NCBI GenBank assembly: GCA_905160935.1
Contig: CAJHZI010000431.1
Span: forward strand, 755,501 to 819,500
Source: Enchytraeus crypticus
Lineage: Eukaryota; Annelida; Clitellata; Enchytraeida; Enchytraeidae
Reading direction: 5' to 3'
Length of the DNA stretch: 64,000 bases
A program made the position numbers and the translations under genes. Positions 10,598 to 22,690 of this stretch are shown piece by piece (within the stretch, counting starts at the first letter, position 1; each line of letters begins with the position of its first letter). Below the pieces are notes generated by a model. That model made no database searches and was not told the DNA's origin. It saw only the letters and a list, made by a program, of their open reading frames with translations.

Positions 10598-12290
10598 TGA
10601 TTATTTTACATATTTTTGTTTTATTTTATTTTCTTTCACTTGCACAAATTCATATATTCGCATTTTAAAGGTAGGATTAAGGCCAGGGGTAGGTTTGGGG
10701 TGGGATTATGTTTAGCGTTAGGGTTAAGATATGTTTAAGTATACAATTTAGGAAGACTGTTGATGTTGTTGTCAAATAAGTTTAATATCTAATGGGTAGT
10801 CTATTTTATGACTTTTTCTCTTGTTTAATAGCAGAAGTCCGATTGAGATCTTAAAAACAGTTTTAAAATAGAAGAATCTTAAGTCTATGTTTATAATCAA
10901 AGTTTCGCGCTATAATTAAAACAGATTTTCTAGAACGACTCTATTTCTTTATTTAATTTTGTATATGCATGCTCAATATATAAAATTATATTCCAACTCA
11001 TATTCATAGAGAGCCGTCGATCGACGACCAAACGTTAACTTCATTGTAAAAGGCTTTATCAAGCGCTTAAGAATATCGAAACATGCTTATACAGCTATAC
11101 AGTCCACTGCAGTGTTGGTCTATTCTTTAGTTACCCACTGTTAGAAATATATTATGTAATAGAAATATATTATAGCCATCTCAAAGATTGCAATTTCATA
11201 GACGTCACAGTTTAATATTATAGAAAGATTACTAACGATCTACATAGCGCCCAGAATCAGTCACCATTTTGTAATAGGGCCTAAAGTTGACTTAAATTTT
11301 GCCTCATCGTCTCATAACCATCATAATTTCTCAGAATCAAAAGTTTATTGTGCAGGTTTTAAAGCAACAATTTCATACACAGGAAGTTTTTCTCAATGAA
11401 TTAATTTGAAATTGTCTTCAATTTGTGTAAAGGGCTAAGGACCTGAAATTCAAAAGAACATGTTTTAGTTAGATTGTTCTGCAAGTGTTATTTATTCGTG
11501 ATAATCAACAAGACAGTGTGTCCAAACAGGGGTTTGGACACACTGTCCAACTCAATGTGAAGCATGGAGAGTTTATGTAATCCTACAATATGGCAATAAA
11601 ATGAAATAAGTCTTAAATCTTCAGTTTATTATTATTATTCTCACATACTGTATATTTATGTCGCTATGAACGTTTTTATAAACAAAATTCTACGTTAGCT
11701 TTCCAATCTTTTTGAAAACCACGATGATATATATAATCTGGTTTATATCTCGAGAGTATATACTATTAAAGTAAGCCTATATTGGCCTATATATTTTCCA
11801 ATGACCAGGCCTAGTATTTGAACCCAGAGTCAACATGAATAGATTATATTAGCAGTCAGTCATCTACCGATTCAGCTAGAAATTCGATCCTAGATTTTTT
11901 CAGATTTAAACTGCTCAAAGTACTTAAATTAAAACGTTTTACATAATATGCAAGGAAACATGGAATTTGAAACATGTAAAGTGTCAACTCACTTATCCAA
12001 GATTTATAGTCTAGGTTAAGTAGGCTTAACTGAGTTATGGATGTAATTCAATAAAAATATGAAATATTGTCATATTAGGCTATAAAATGATTATATAGCG
12101 CCCACCTTTGATGGATATGAACTTTATTATTAGAATGCTATATGAAGCTAAACACTCTTATTAAGCTTTTTAAGCAATTTCTACATACGTTTAATGCTTT
12201 CTTTATTGCTATTTGTATGTGTGTAAATTTTCTGCGATATGTCAGATTTCATGTAGATTTCATAAACGAATATATAATTAATTATAATGA
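10598..12290. other. Intergenic DNA with one perfect hairpin (11512-11547)
   Basis: No gene seen. At 11512-11547 a perfect 16-bp stem, GACAGTGTGTCCAAAC and its complement, encloses a 4-nt loop AGGG. The rest is AT-rich without recognised features. Confidence 0.55.
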
Positions 12291-12299
12291 CATTCTTAT

Positions 12300-12400
12300 A
12301 TTTCTTATATATTATATATATATATATATTATATTATATATATTATATATATATATTATATTATATATATGTTATATATTATACATTATATATTCTTATA
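12300..12400. repeat. (AT)n-rich microsatellite
   Basis: Imperfect alternating A/T tract; open frames across it are repeat artefacts. Confidence 0.9.
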
Positions 12401-12531
12401 TTTCTAGTACAATTGACTACGTGTAACCGTGTAAGCCAAAAGCAACTTATCAATAATAATCAGTGTTACAATAACAAATATTTATTTATAATATAGACCT
12501 ATATTATAAAAAATTGTAATGATTACAAATC

Positions 12532-12775
12532 TCTCTCTCTCTCTTAGTGCACTGCCTACTGGCAGGTCCATGGTATAGAACGCCTTCACTCATCCTTATC
12601 TTCTGTTTTCCTCTTCATGTACATATATGAGTGGATCTTTATATTAACATTCCTCTTGATATACTATTTTTCTTGGGACGATTCTGCTTATGACGAGGTG
12701 GGCCCCCTATGCCTTCCTCAGCTTCGACTAGCATTTATCGGGCAGGTGCGTCACTCTCTGAGAAAACAATAGTGT
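12532..12775 (-). repeat. LINE-GA family 3' part, minus strand
   Basis: Read on the minus strand: a segment at 12775-12688 also present at 15448-15532, then AAAGATCCACTCATATATG..GAAGAGGAAAACAGAAGATA, then GGACCTGCCAGTAGGCAGTG and a GA tract. The tail CTGCC-AGTA-GGCAG can form a 5-bp stem. Confidence 0.55.
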
Positions 12776-12911
12776 TTCCCCATAATCATTATATATGTAA
12801 AATAAATATTAAACACAATATACATGTATATAATGTATATTATCTTTGCTTATGTGAACTATATGATCAATTACAATTTCAATTTCTACATGTGTATACA
12901 GTAAGTGAGGC

Positions 12912-12913
<2 letters not shown>

Positions 12914-12965
<52 letters not shown>

Positions 12966-12974
12966 CTATATATA

Positions 12975-13032
<58 letters not shown>

Positions 13033-13040
13033 TATATATC
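12914..13040. repeat. (AT)n microsatellite
   Basis: Nearly uninterrupted alternating AT for about 125 bp. Confidence 0.95.
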
Positions 13041-13744
13041 AGTGTTCTCTGTCCTTTGTGTCCATGTCACTTTATGTCAGTCGTCCTGAAAGTGACTCAA
13101 GCTGAGTTGAGTGATGTAATAACGATTCTTATTCTGTTCCAAGAATTTAGTTTGTAGTAATATTATTTTAATAGCCAGGCTGATTTTAAGCTAAATTCAA
13201 AGAAAACTCAGAAGTCAACAAAGAGATGTTAAAGTATCATTTTTTTATTTAACTGGCATAAAAGGTGACACTAGTATAACCATACTAAATTCGTGTAGGC
13301 CTACGTCTGGCCGATGCATTTCATATATCTCCATAGAATCTGGTTTCAGAATAGTTTAGTACATAATTAAATAGGTACATTTATATAGGTAAATTATTAC
13401 CTTGTGCTTGTTTAAATTTTATTTTATTTTTACTTTCTTTTGCATGTATCAGGTTAACCAGTGTTATAATTCCTTAGCGAGGTTGCAACCTACATATTTT
13501 ACGGTAGAATACGTTAGACCAAGCTCTTTACATCAACTGATACTCTGTTTTTAAAGATAAATGGCAAGCGCTAATTTGAAGATATTTTTGGTTGTATCTT
13601 CTTTTTATCATCGTTACAACAAAATGCTTTGAATCAAGCAGCAAACATGATAATTATAATTTTAAAATTGTTAAGAATTTGTAGCACTGTCAGGGTATAG
13701 AGTAGGCCTATCATTGTATCAGAGCGCGCTGAATAGATCCGTGA
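13041..13744. other. AT-rich intergenic DNA, nothing recognised
   Basis: No gene or repeat family seen; two copies of the octamer TAGGCCTA (13296, 13703) occur here. Confidence 0.5.
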
Positions 13745-13970
13745 TATAAACGATCCAATCTCTCCACTAGTCTCAACCTACCGTTTACTGCTCGTGTCGC
13801 AATAGGCGACTAAGAAGTAACTAAAGAAGGCAATGATAACAATCCACAGAGAGATTATATTTGTGTCAGGTTAAAGTCGACTTAAAAACATTTGTAAAAG
13901 TGTAGCCTTCAGTATTGGATCAACTTATGGATCGATGAAAAGTTAAGAGAAAGTTTGCGCCTTGAGAAAG
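13745..13970 (+). repeat. R1 family, degenerate copy
   Basis: Shares AATAGGCGACTAAGAAGTAAC and AAAGAAGGCAATGATAAC with the R1 5' region; the tail hairpin is not found. Confidence 0.4.
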
Positions 13971-14388
13971 CCGTTCAGGGTCTCGCAACTATGCCGTAAA
14001 AACCTATAGATTATATGTATATCCTCCATTTATATGACCGACCGGATTATAATCTTAGACATAAAATTAGAGCACTGTTAATTTTATTAATTAGATCATT
14101 AGAATTGGAATTAGAATTAGAAATGGAAATAGTAAATTAGACCATTAGAATGGTACAACTGACGACATGAGGTTGAATTAGACAACTGCAGTGGATTCCA
14201 TAACCTGACAAAGGATTTAATATACTCTGCGGTCGAATAGTATTGGGTTTTTCTACTTTCATTGCATCATTCATTTTGTTAGCTTCACTTTTATGCACCT
14301 AATGTATTTTTTATTTTCAATGGTTATATTCATTGAATATACTTGTTGCTGATTGTATGTCTGTTGATGATCGTTTGAATTAAATACA

Positions 14389-14394
<6 letters not shown>

Positions 14395-14467
<73 letters not shown>

Positions 14468-14490
14468 TGTATATATACATATATATAATG

Positions 14491-14574
<84 letters not shown>

Positions 14575-14672
14575 CCATGTATATATCTATATATTATATA
14601 TATATATATACATACATACAGTATAGGCCTAATATATACATACAAGATATATATATATATGTAATATATATA

Positions 14673-14723
<51 letters not shown>

Positions 14724-14757
14724 ACATGTATAGGCCTATATATATATATATACATAA

Positions 14758-14821
<64 letters not shown>

Positions 14822-14824
14822 TTT

Positions 14825-14872
<48 letters not shown>
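14395..14872. repeat. Compound microsatellite (TC)n-(TA)n-(TC)n, about 480 bp
   Basis: A (TC)n block, then about 400 bp of alternating TA with short interruptions (two containing TAGGCCTA), then another TC block. Several open frames over it are artefacts. Confidence 0.95.
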
Positions 14873-15447
14873 CGTTAGAGTCAACACCAAATGCATCGTT
14901 GGGTATGAATTGCTATCTTTATTCTTTACTGAAGTATTGATTACCGCACAGCTAACATTCTGTTATTGATATCTTTTTGATAAAAAATTGCATTTACCGT
15001 TCATTTAAAAGTACGAAATCTTCATGGGGTCTTCAGTAATGGTTCTTTGTGACTGTCCCTTATCAAAGCTTCGCATTTATAACACGAATCATAGAGAGGG
15101 TGTTAAGCATTCCAGCAACCATAGCGGTCCAACACAGTAACTATTGGTTATAATTCGAATTGAGGTTTACTTATAAAGTTTCCTTCTTTATTTGTGATAT
15201 AAGGTGTACTGGGGTGTATATTTAAGGTGTTTAATTACGATGGCTGAAAGGTACCTCAGAAGACATCAAAACTACTTCTAGTATTTTATCTATAATATGT
15301 GTATATGTTTTCGAAGCTTAAATAAGTTTTACTATTTTAATAATGTATATTAGGCTATATGTCATATATTTTATTTGGATATCTGTCCTTTTGTCTTTTA
15401 ATGCAGTTGTTTGATGTGCTTTTGAACTAGAGTACTAGGTGAGTCTG

Positions 15448-15532
15448 CTTATGTCGAGGTGGATCCCCTATGCCTTCCTCAGCTTCGACTAAAATTTACT
15501 GGGCAGGGGCGTCATTCTCTACGAAAACTATC
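15448..15532 (-). repeat. LINE-GA fragment (same segment as 12688-12775)
   Basis: CCCCTATGCCTTCCTCAGCT..CGACTA..ATTTA.GGGCAG.GCGTCA is shared with 12688-12775, differing at scattered bases. Confidence 0.6.
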
Positions 15533-15544
15533 CTGTAATTGGAA

Positions 15545-15690
15545 ATATCTTCTTCAGTGCATTGCCAAGTGGCAGGTTCAAGGTACATATTCATACTCAA
15601 AGTATGTTTTCTCGCTCAATAGCTGCACTCCTTAGATCAACAAGTTAATCCCTTCACTAACTCTATGCCTTATCTATACCTAATATTCTG
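15545..15690 (-). repeat. R1 family copy, minus strand
   Basis: Inverted R1: tail hairpin region TTGCCAAGTGGCAGG (15562-15576), AGGTACATATTCATACTC, CTGCACTCCTTAGATCAAC and AAGTTAATCCCTTCACTAA. Confidence 0.65.
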
Positions 15691-15724
15691 CAGTTATGCG
15701 ACAACAAAAGTGCTAAACACCACC

Positions 15725-15848
15725 ATGCACAGACATCATACACTCCACCATAGACATCACCATAGACATCACCGTAGACACCACCATAGACACCACCATA
15801 GACACCATCATAGACAACAACATAGACAACAACATAGACACCACAATG
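15725..15848. repeat. 12-bp minisatellite
   Basis: About ten units related to CACCATAGACAT/CACCATAGACAC. Both strands are open over it, which is a property of the repeat, not evidence of a gene. Confidence 0.9.
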
Positions 15849-16189
15849 CATAGTTCACCAATCCTCTCTAACGAGTTTTCATCTTCTGCACGAGAAGAGA
15901 ATAGGCCTACAACAATGCAGCTAAGGAGCTGTAAAGGTTGAAAAACTATGAAACAAAACCTTATTACAAATTTTACGAAAAGTTATTATTTATGCTTTAA
16001 GCAAATTCTTACTCTTTCAAGCAAACCGTTGAGTAGTAATTTATTTTTTGTTAAACCTTTTCATTTGTTTTTCATGTGATAATAAACAACAAATACAGCG
16101 TACTTAATTATAAACTAAACAAATAACCAGGAAGAGGGTTACTACATTAAAGCTCTGTGAGGTAATACAGTCAGTAGCAATTACAAAGA

Positions 16190-16415
16190 ATAATAATAAT
16201 AATAATAATGATAATAATAATAATAATAATAATAATAATCACTCCAGCGTTTTCACTCCAGCGTTTTAATGCTGTATGCGTTCGGGGCACATTGGCGAAT
16301 GCGGCCTCCCAGAGCGAACTATTTTAAATATTTTTCATCTTTCTTTTAATTAAATAAAGTCTTTGTTTTATCTTATATTTTAGCCCAGGGCCTTATACAG
16401 CCCAGGGCAATTTAA

Positions 16416-16463
<48 letters not shown>

Positions 16464-16498
16464 GCCCAGGGACCTTTACAGCCCAGGGCATTTTAAAA

Positions 16499-16545
<47 letters not shown>
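16190..16545 (+). repeat. 3' end of the restriction-like-endonuclease LINE family with (AAT)n blocks
   Basis: The stretch GGCCTCCCAGAGCGAA..TATTTTAAATATTTTTCATCTTTC and AGCCCAGGGC..ACAGCCCAGGGCA corresponds to 22550-22680 of the better copy. It is flanked and followed by (AAT)n at 16190-16240, 16418-16461 and 16499-16543. Confidence 0.65.
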
Positions 16546-16640
16546 GGACAGGCAGGAGGACTAGCGCCATTACTAGTGATAAGCGAAAAATCTTTTCTAT
16601 TCTAGGGTATTTAAAAAATAAAAATAAAAATAAAAATAAA

Positions 16641-16695
16641 GGTTTAACGTCCGGTTCCTCATCCAGGGATGATGTCAGGGACGTCCCCATCAGCA
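16641..16695 (-). repeat. SINE-A tail fragment, diverged
   Basis: Contains GGTTTAACGTCCGGTTCCTC and GATGATGTCAGGGACG, resembling the inverted SINE-A tail and body only. Confidence 0.4.
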
Positions 16696-17814
16696 CACAT
16701 CAAGAATAACCAATACGTTTGCTAATTGTCTTCTATTTAACCCCTAATATCGTTATACTCAGCTCCACAATTTTTTGCACGAAAACCATTTATCAAGGAG
16801 CTGTTGTATACTCTTCGACAGATTGGACTGAATGATAGAACGCTGAAATTCGTCGCAATACGCGTTGTGTGCCATTTAGACCTATATCTTTTAACTCATG
16901 CCGTATCTACCCGTCTACTTCCATTTTACTCGATTTAAATTCGCGAAATTGGTGCCAAATGGAATTTAATTTGTTAAATATTCGATGCTTAATAGGATAG
17001 AAATGAATGAATCTGTGAGTTATGTAGGCTACATGAAGACTCGTAATAAGTAAGCGGAAATATTATGCATAAACTATGCGCGGCTTGTGTATAGCATACA
17101 CAGTGTTAGTGCATACATGTAAATTCAACAGTAGTCGACACTTATGTTTATGTTTATGTGTCGACACATTATATATTAACAACTTACAACGCATATTCGC
17201 ATATACGATGTTAAACATGTGTGCTATTGTGTGCGAACTTTTTTTACAACACTCGCGTGTGGTCCGTCAGATTAAAAAGAAGCCAAAAGTGAAGCAAAAG
17301 CCATATTGAGTTACGACGCCAAGGCACACGACAACTTTGTAAGTCCATGATTGCAACAATGGAGCATACTTAATAAAACCCCCAGCTTCAGAGTTCATCT
17401 GTCGCTGAGTTATTGTCATTTTTAGAGCTTTTCTGTCGTTCGTTAGCTGATCGCACTGACAGAAGTTTTATCCTTCGATCAACGCTGTGAATGATATTCT
17501 TAAGAAAATAGCCCCGCAGACGTATAATGGTCGCGTGAGGTATGATAAGGCACTTTGTAGCGCTGATCATATCGCTTCTATGTTTTGCAATATTTTAAGA
17601 GAATATTTCGCTTATAAGATTTCGTTATCGTCATTATTAGATCTATATTGCTTCTGCAGGTTGTATCGTATTACGCAGTCCTGAATAGGGATAGAAAGTG
17701 CATATTACTTTGTGTGTGTAGTGTGTAGAGGTCCAAAAGCTTCATTTTGTAAGAATCTCACTTTTTGGAGTTCCAAAAAATGGTAAAAAATGGTCCATGA
17801 TACTTATTCAATGT
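16696..17814. other. Intergenic DNA, no gene recognised
   Basis: Open frames of 60-77 codons occur on both strands around 17076-17684, with no recognisable motif. Confidence 0.45.
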
Positions 17815-18000
17815 TATTCATAGTCGGAGTCTGTTTTCACACTCCTTACAGAGCAATCCCTGGATCAGCAAGTTAATCTCTTCACAAAAGGCTACGCCTT
17901 ATCAATACCTTGTACAGCATGTAGCCTGGGAAAAATATGGCTTCTGAGGTGATTTCTCGTTGGCTTTCTCAGTTCTTGCTTAATCGCCTCTTAAGACAAG
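17815..18000 (-). repeat. R1 family copy, minus strand, tail missing
   Basis: Shares CACACTCCTTACAGAGCA, GGATCAGCAAGTTAATC, TCTTCACAAAAGGCTACGCC and GGCTTCTGAGGTGATTTCTC with inverted R1 copies. Confidence 0.6.
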
Positions 18001-18091
18001 TGCAGTTAACAGTTGATCTATCTGCAAGTTGCTCGGAAGCAAAACGGGAATAAGTATGTAGAAATATCATAATAAAGAGTCGTCTCCAGGA

Positions 18092-18320
18092 GTCACTAGT
18101 CAGGAGGACATTTTATTCCACGAGTCATCTAGTCAGGAAAACATTTATGCCAGGTGTCATCAAGTCAGGGGGCATATATCCCAGGATCTGTTGAACAGTA
18201 AAATCGACGTAGAGTTACGGCCGAGGGTTTGTGATAAACCTCAACCTAATATTGACTATCCCTACTCCTTCTTCAACCCTAATAGTGACTATCCCTACTC
18301 CATTATCAACAGGTAGTAAT
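18092..18320. repeat. Two short tandem repeats
   Basis: About 36-bp units carrying AGTCACTAGTCAGGAGGACA / AGTCATCTAGTCAGGAAAAC / TGTCATCAAGTCAGGGGGC (three copies, 18092-18190), then two copies of a 32-bp unit with GACTATCCCTACTCC (18240-18310). Confidence 0.75.
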
Positions 18321-18495
18321 TTGCTTAACGACTAACGATAGAATAAACTCTTTTCAAACGGCGGCAATACCATAACAATTATCAAGTCAATTGCTGCTTC
18401 GCTCAGAGCTACGCTCTGTAATTAACACCCGAGGCCCTGTTTCGATGATAGACGGCATTTAGAGGAAAGCATCATTTAATCGTTGATTTACTTAC

Positions 18496-18692
18496 GAGTT
18501 GAAACTATTATTTAAATCAATGAAATTACCTGTTGAATCCATCTGCACAGAGAGTGAAACGGGTTGATCACTGAGAGCGTATTGATCGACATAGACTATG
18601 ATCGACTTACAGCTATTAATAGCGTTCTCTCCGTTCTCTTCTCGACTGTCGTCTAATTGATTGATGACTTTGCCGAAACACTCAGTACTCAT
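18496..18692 (-). CDS. Candidate first coding exon of an unidentified gene
   Basis: An ATG-started open frame of 65 codons begins MSTECFGKVINQLDDSREEN, continues through SIIVYVDQYALSDQPVS and ends FIDLNNSFN, where the sequence reads TC|GTAAGT, a consensus splice donor, at 18495. Composition looks protein-like (acidic and polar, no simple repeat). I do not recognise a domain and found no convincing next exon at lower coordinates. It could equally be a chance frame. The start context (CTAAATG) has A at -1 and -2 but T at -4; nothing decisive. Confidence 0.3.
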
Positions 18693-19624
18693 TTAGATAT
18701 TTTTAAGAGTACATTACATTCAGTTAGACTTCTTTGTTAATTCGACGCTACTTATGCACCATTTTGTCATTCTATATTACAATGAAAACTGCATATTTTA
18801 CACACACACACGCACACGCGCACACACCCATACACCGTACTCAAGGATATTCCACAGTGAGTCCATTTTTCAATGTCTCTGTCTATGCCAACTTCAGCTT
18901 TTAAAAATGCATTTATCCGTAATATTTTTAACGCATGTCTGCACTACGATATCTTAAAATGCGTTTTGTTTTTCATCTTTCTAGTGTTAACAAAAAAGTC
19001 AATGTGAAACTTAAAAGCTTAATTAAAAAAGTAGTATTTTAGTTAGCAAAGTTTTGAAAGTAGTTTTAATTTATTGAATATTAGCTAAAAAGCAGTTAAA
19101 AATTTTGTGTGAAGCTAAAAACCAGTTAAGCTTTTAGTTAATAGCGTTTTAACTAAGTATTGTCCACCTCTAAATTTATGTTCATAGTATTTTACGCGGG
19201 TTATCGCAATTTGGCAGCCCATTTGAACGGGAAACCGTGATTTATGAATATTTTATCATTTGACCTGTCACTTTCTTATAGATACAAATCTAGACAAGAC
19301 ATATCTAGTATACAGCAGATGTATTATGCTGTTCTATAAAGATATTTAATCATAATTTATACAGCTTAATAGACTTGCATTGTGCAATGAATGCTTGTCA
19401 TGCTCATTCCTGTCAAAATTTTCTAAAGTTAGAAGTTAAAATATCAACATTGTAGGTTAATGTATTGCTGATTTGTAAGTATGCCTAAGTTGGAGCTTTC
19501 ATAGATCTTCACTATTACCATCATTGGCTGTATTTGGAACAGCCTCATTACAAGCTACAGCATTTCTACTATTTCAGTATATTAAAATATTGGCCTAAGT
19601 CTGAGGCATCGGATTCTATTAAGA
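18693..19624. other. Intergenic DNA, short (CA)n only
   Basis: A short ACAC tract lies at 18801-18832; otherwise nothing recognised. Confidence 0.5.
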
Positions 19625-19754
19625 AGCTGGTAAAGCTATGGGTAACGTCAGTCTCTTCACTCGAAAGCGATGTTAGTGACAAGCCCAGGATTTGAACCCC
19701 GCACACACTGATCCGCGGTCGAGTATCTTACCAACTTAACCACACTCACTCCAG
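19625..19754 (-). repeat. SINE-A copy
   Basis: Full-length arrangement on the minus strand: head, A-box region, GGGGTTCAAATCCTGGGCTT, body and GTTACCCATAGCTTTACCAG tail. Confidence 0.85.
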
Positions 19755-20059
19755 TCGGTATTATTGCCTCTAAGTTACAAACCACCATTCAAAATAAGCT
19801 AACCAATAATCTAATCTGTGTCGTGATATTTCCTTGTTATACCCGTTAGTTTCCATTTTATGTCGGAGTGTCTAATAACACTTGTTTAACCTTGAGCTTA
19901 GGATTATGTATGCACGAGACCAGCTAGTTCACACCAAAACAAGCAGAGAAATTCATCAACATCTTCAAACCATCGACTCCAGCCTCCATATTCCTTCACC
20001 AATCTTAACATTGCGATAACAACCTCACTTCTGTTCATTATACTAAAGAAATTTCAGTT

Positions 20060-20205
20060 CATGATACTTTGGACTGATTTTCTGGATTTTGGAATTTGCA
20101 CCGTTATTGGACCTTCTTTTTGCTCGCCGTCTTTATTTTGACTCAATAGTGCTCGATGTTGTCATCGATGACTATAGCACTCTAATCGTTTTTGTTATTA
20201 TTATT
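20060..20205 (+). repeat. Element X copy with intact palindromic core
   Basis: Contains TTTGCACCGTTATTGGACC, TTCTTTTTGCTCGCCG, and the core AGTGCTCGATGTTGTCATCG followed by ATGACTATAGCACT. The outer AGTGCT/AGCACT and the inner GTCATCGATGAC are each self-complementary. Confidence 0.7.
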
Positions 20206-20633
20206 AAAGCGTTAATATTTTCAAATGTATTTCTCTCATTATCCGTATTTTCTTGTTTTTGTATTTTCACAACTTCTTGTTGACAAAGATCGCGCTGATT
20301 TTGAACGTTTAGATTTCTCGGGTCAGTTTGTTAAGACATGTTGTTGTTTCCTAAGTGATCGTGAAATAAATGATTATACAGGAAGTGTCGCATTTAACCT
20401 TTATTGCATCCTTTGACCCGTTTAAAAACACCTCTTTTGCGAATTTGTAAGCTTATTGAAATATTTGATTCTGAACGAGAAGGTTCGACACTGTTATTTT
20501 ATAAACACAAATAGAGAAGGCAGAGTGCCATGCAGAGGCATAAAATTATGTAGGCCTAATATTCACTCAGTTAATAAAAGTGCATAGGTTTATGTAACTG
20601 TGTAAAATTTACATGTTGTAATTGGTAAAAATC

Positions 20634-20745
20634 GGGTAAAGCTAAGGTTAACGTCAGTTTCCTCACTCGAAAGCGATGTCAGTGACGGCCGAGCCCAGGA
20701 TTTGAACCCGCATCTACTGATCCGCGGTCGAGTATCTTACCGACC
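20634..20745 (-). repeat. SINE-A copy, abutting an (AT)n tract
   Basis: Minus-strand SINE-A lacking the first bases of the head; (AT)n follows at 20757-20822. Confidence 0.85.
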
Positions 20746-20772
20746 GAAGATGGTATGATATATATATATACC

Positions 20773-20824
<52 letters not shown>

Positions 20825-21207
20825 ATAAGTTTTAATAAGACAAGAATAAAGCTCATTGCAACGTTGTGTTATTCTATAAATGATTGTATATAAAATATGC
20901 CAGTAGGCCTATTACTTTCAGTTTTTGTTATTTACATAAGTAGGTCTTTATATCCTATAGCTTGCACGTATGTGGCGGGTTAATGCTTAATTTGGTATCA
21001 CAATTTCATGATGGCAATATATCCACGGTCTAGAATTCTAAATTGAACAGTTTTTATATAAAACCATTTTAGCAAGGAAGACTGCTAAATTATGAGTTAA
21101 AGTAAGTTCCACGGCGGCGTGGCTTTTTCATATCCGAGTTATCCACGTACGGTTGGCTCCTTGACCAACTGAAGGTTTATCGTGTATCGGAGACTACTGC
21201 CAGTTGC

Positions 21208-21210
21208 ATG

Positions 21211-21280
<70 letters not shown>
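21208..21280. repeat. (TA)n microsatellite
   Basis: About 70 bp of pure alternating TA. Confidence 0.95.
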
Positions 21281-21283
<3 letters not shown>

Positions 21284-21424
21284 TAACCGTGAAAATGATT
21301 GACTATAATCTTCCAGGAACCCGTAAAGCAGTCTCGAAGGCCGGTAACTTGCCATTATACTGCCATGAAAATTATCGGTTGTTAATATTATTATTAAGTT
21401 ATTATTACTATTATTTATCTTTAT

Positions 21425-21490
21425 TATTATTAGTTATTATCCCGACCCTGGTTAAACTGGGATTTAAGGGAAGATGATGCTGATGATTTA
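21425..21490 (-). repeat. R2 repeat end (ATC-rich)
   Basis: Inverted form of CTTCCCTTAAATCCCAGTTT..AACCAGGGTCGGGATAATA; related segments lie at 36870, 39763 and 61925 (+) and weakly at 4585-4630. Confidence 0.55.
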
Positions 21491-21664
21491 TTTTTATTAT
21501 CCTTATTTTTGTTTACTCTTCCTTTTATAATAAGGCTTTATTATTATTGCTATTGTTATTATTATAGTCAATAATATTACATTAATAACAGTAATAATAA
21601 TAATAATAATAATAAGAATAAGTGCTCCACCTTCTACCTCAGTCAGTAACCAGAAGTCATAGGA

Positions 21665-22690
21665 CCGTCCTATAGTGGATCGGATTTATAACAGTCTGTT
21701 AGAATCCCAGTCCAATGCAGGAGAAAGAGCACAACTCCTATCTGTATCAACCAAAAGAAGCAGCGACTGGCTTCACGATCTCCCTGTTGCTTCTTGTGGG
21801 CTTTCTTAGATAATGAGGCGATTCTAGTAGCCGTTAGTTTCTGTTTAGGGGCGAAAACTTGCGAGCCTCACATGTGCCCCTGCGGTCATGAAGTCGACGC
21901 TTTAGGTCTCCACGGCCTCTCCTGCAAACGAAGCTCAGGTAGAATGTCTCGCTATCACAATTTGAACGACTTAATATGACGAGCACTTTCAAGAGCAGGC
22001 ATCCCTTCCTCTAAGGAACCAAGTGGGTTGTCCAGATCAGACGGAAAGCATCCGGACGGCATGACTTTAGTGCCCTGGTGCAACGGTAAATGTACCGTAT
22101 GGGACGTCACGGTCATTGACACTATGGTCAACTCCTACCTGAATACGACTACAGTCACAGCCGGTGGAGCTGCTGTTCATGCCTCCTCTAGGAAATTGAA
22201 TAAATACCGTGATCTGTCCTTAGGATATGAAGTTGTTCCGGTGGCCATTGAAACTATGGGCCCGATGAATCCCGAAGGAGCTGACTTTATTAATGGCATA
22301 GTCAGACTTATTGTAGAGCAAACCGGCGATAAACGAGAAACATCTTTTCTTTGGTAAAGATTTCCATGACTTTGCAAAGATTTAATGCAGTCTACTTCAA
22401 CAATTCTTTTAAGCCGATTGATGACCTCGAGTAGCCGGGCGGCGTTTCAGCAAGTTCTGCTTGAATCGTTTTTATCAAACCCCAGGTTCTTTACACCGGA
22501 GCAAATAAAAGAAATAATAATAATAATAGTAATAAGAGGTCTGTACGCTCTGGGCCTCCTAGAGTGTAAAGGAATTATTTTAAATATTACTTTTTCATCT
22601 TTCTTTTAATTAAACAAAGTCTTTCTTTTATCTTATTTTCTAGTCTAGTACCCTATATCCTACAGCCAAGGGCAATAAAGAAAAAATAAT
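21665..22690 (+). mobile_element. LINE 3' half with Cys-His motif and restriction-like endonuclease motif, broken
   Basis: The best copy of this family here. Frame 21794-21979 carries CPCGHEVDALGLHGLSC, a C-C-H-C metal-binding pattern. After a stop, 22028-22357 reads SRSDGKHPDGMTLVPW, then WDVTVIDTMVNSYLN, then VVPVAIETMGPMNPEG and GDKRETSFLW. The PDG..(about 12)..WDVTV pair resembles the PD-(D/E)XK core of restriction-like endonucleases that follow the reverse transcriptase in R2-like LINEs; that link is my inference from motif shape. It continues as SFLSNPRFFTPEQ, then an (AAT)n-type tract and a T-rich 3' UTR. Frame breaks make it non-functional. Confidence 0.7.

Noticed and set aside
12905-14969. 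Several overlapping open frames of 66-148 codons made of Tyr-Ile repeats or Arg-Glu and Ser-Leu repeats.
   Set aside because: They are translations of TA and TC microsatellites, open on both strands.
15663-15853. His-rich (+) and Gly-Val-Tyr-rich (-) open frames.
   Set aside because: Both come from a 12-bp minisatellite; no start context or homology.
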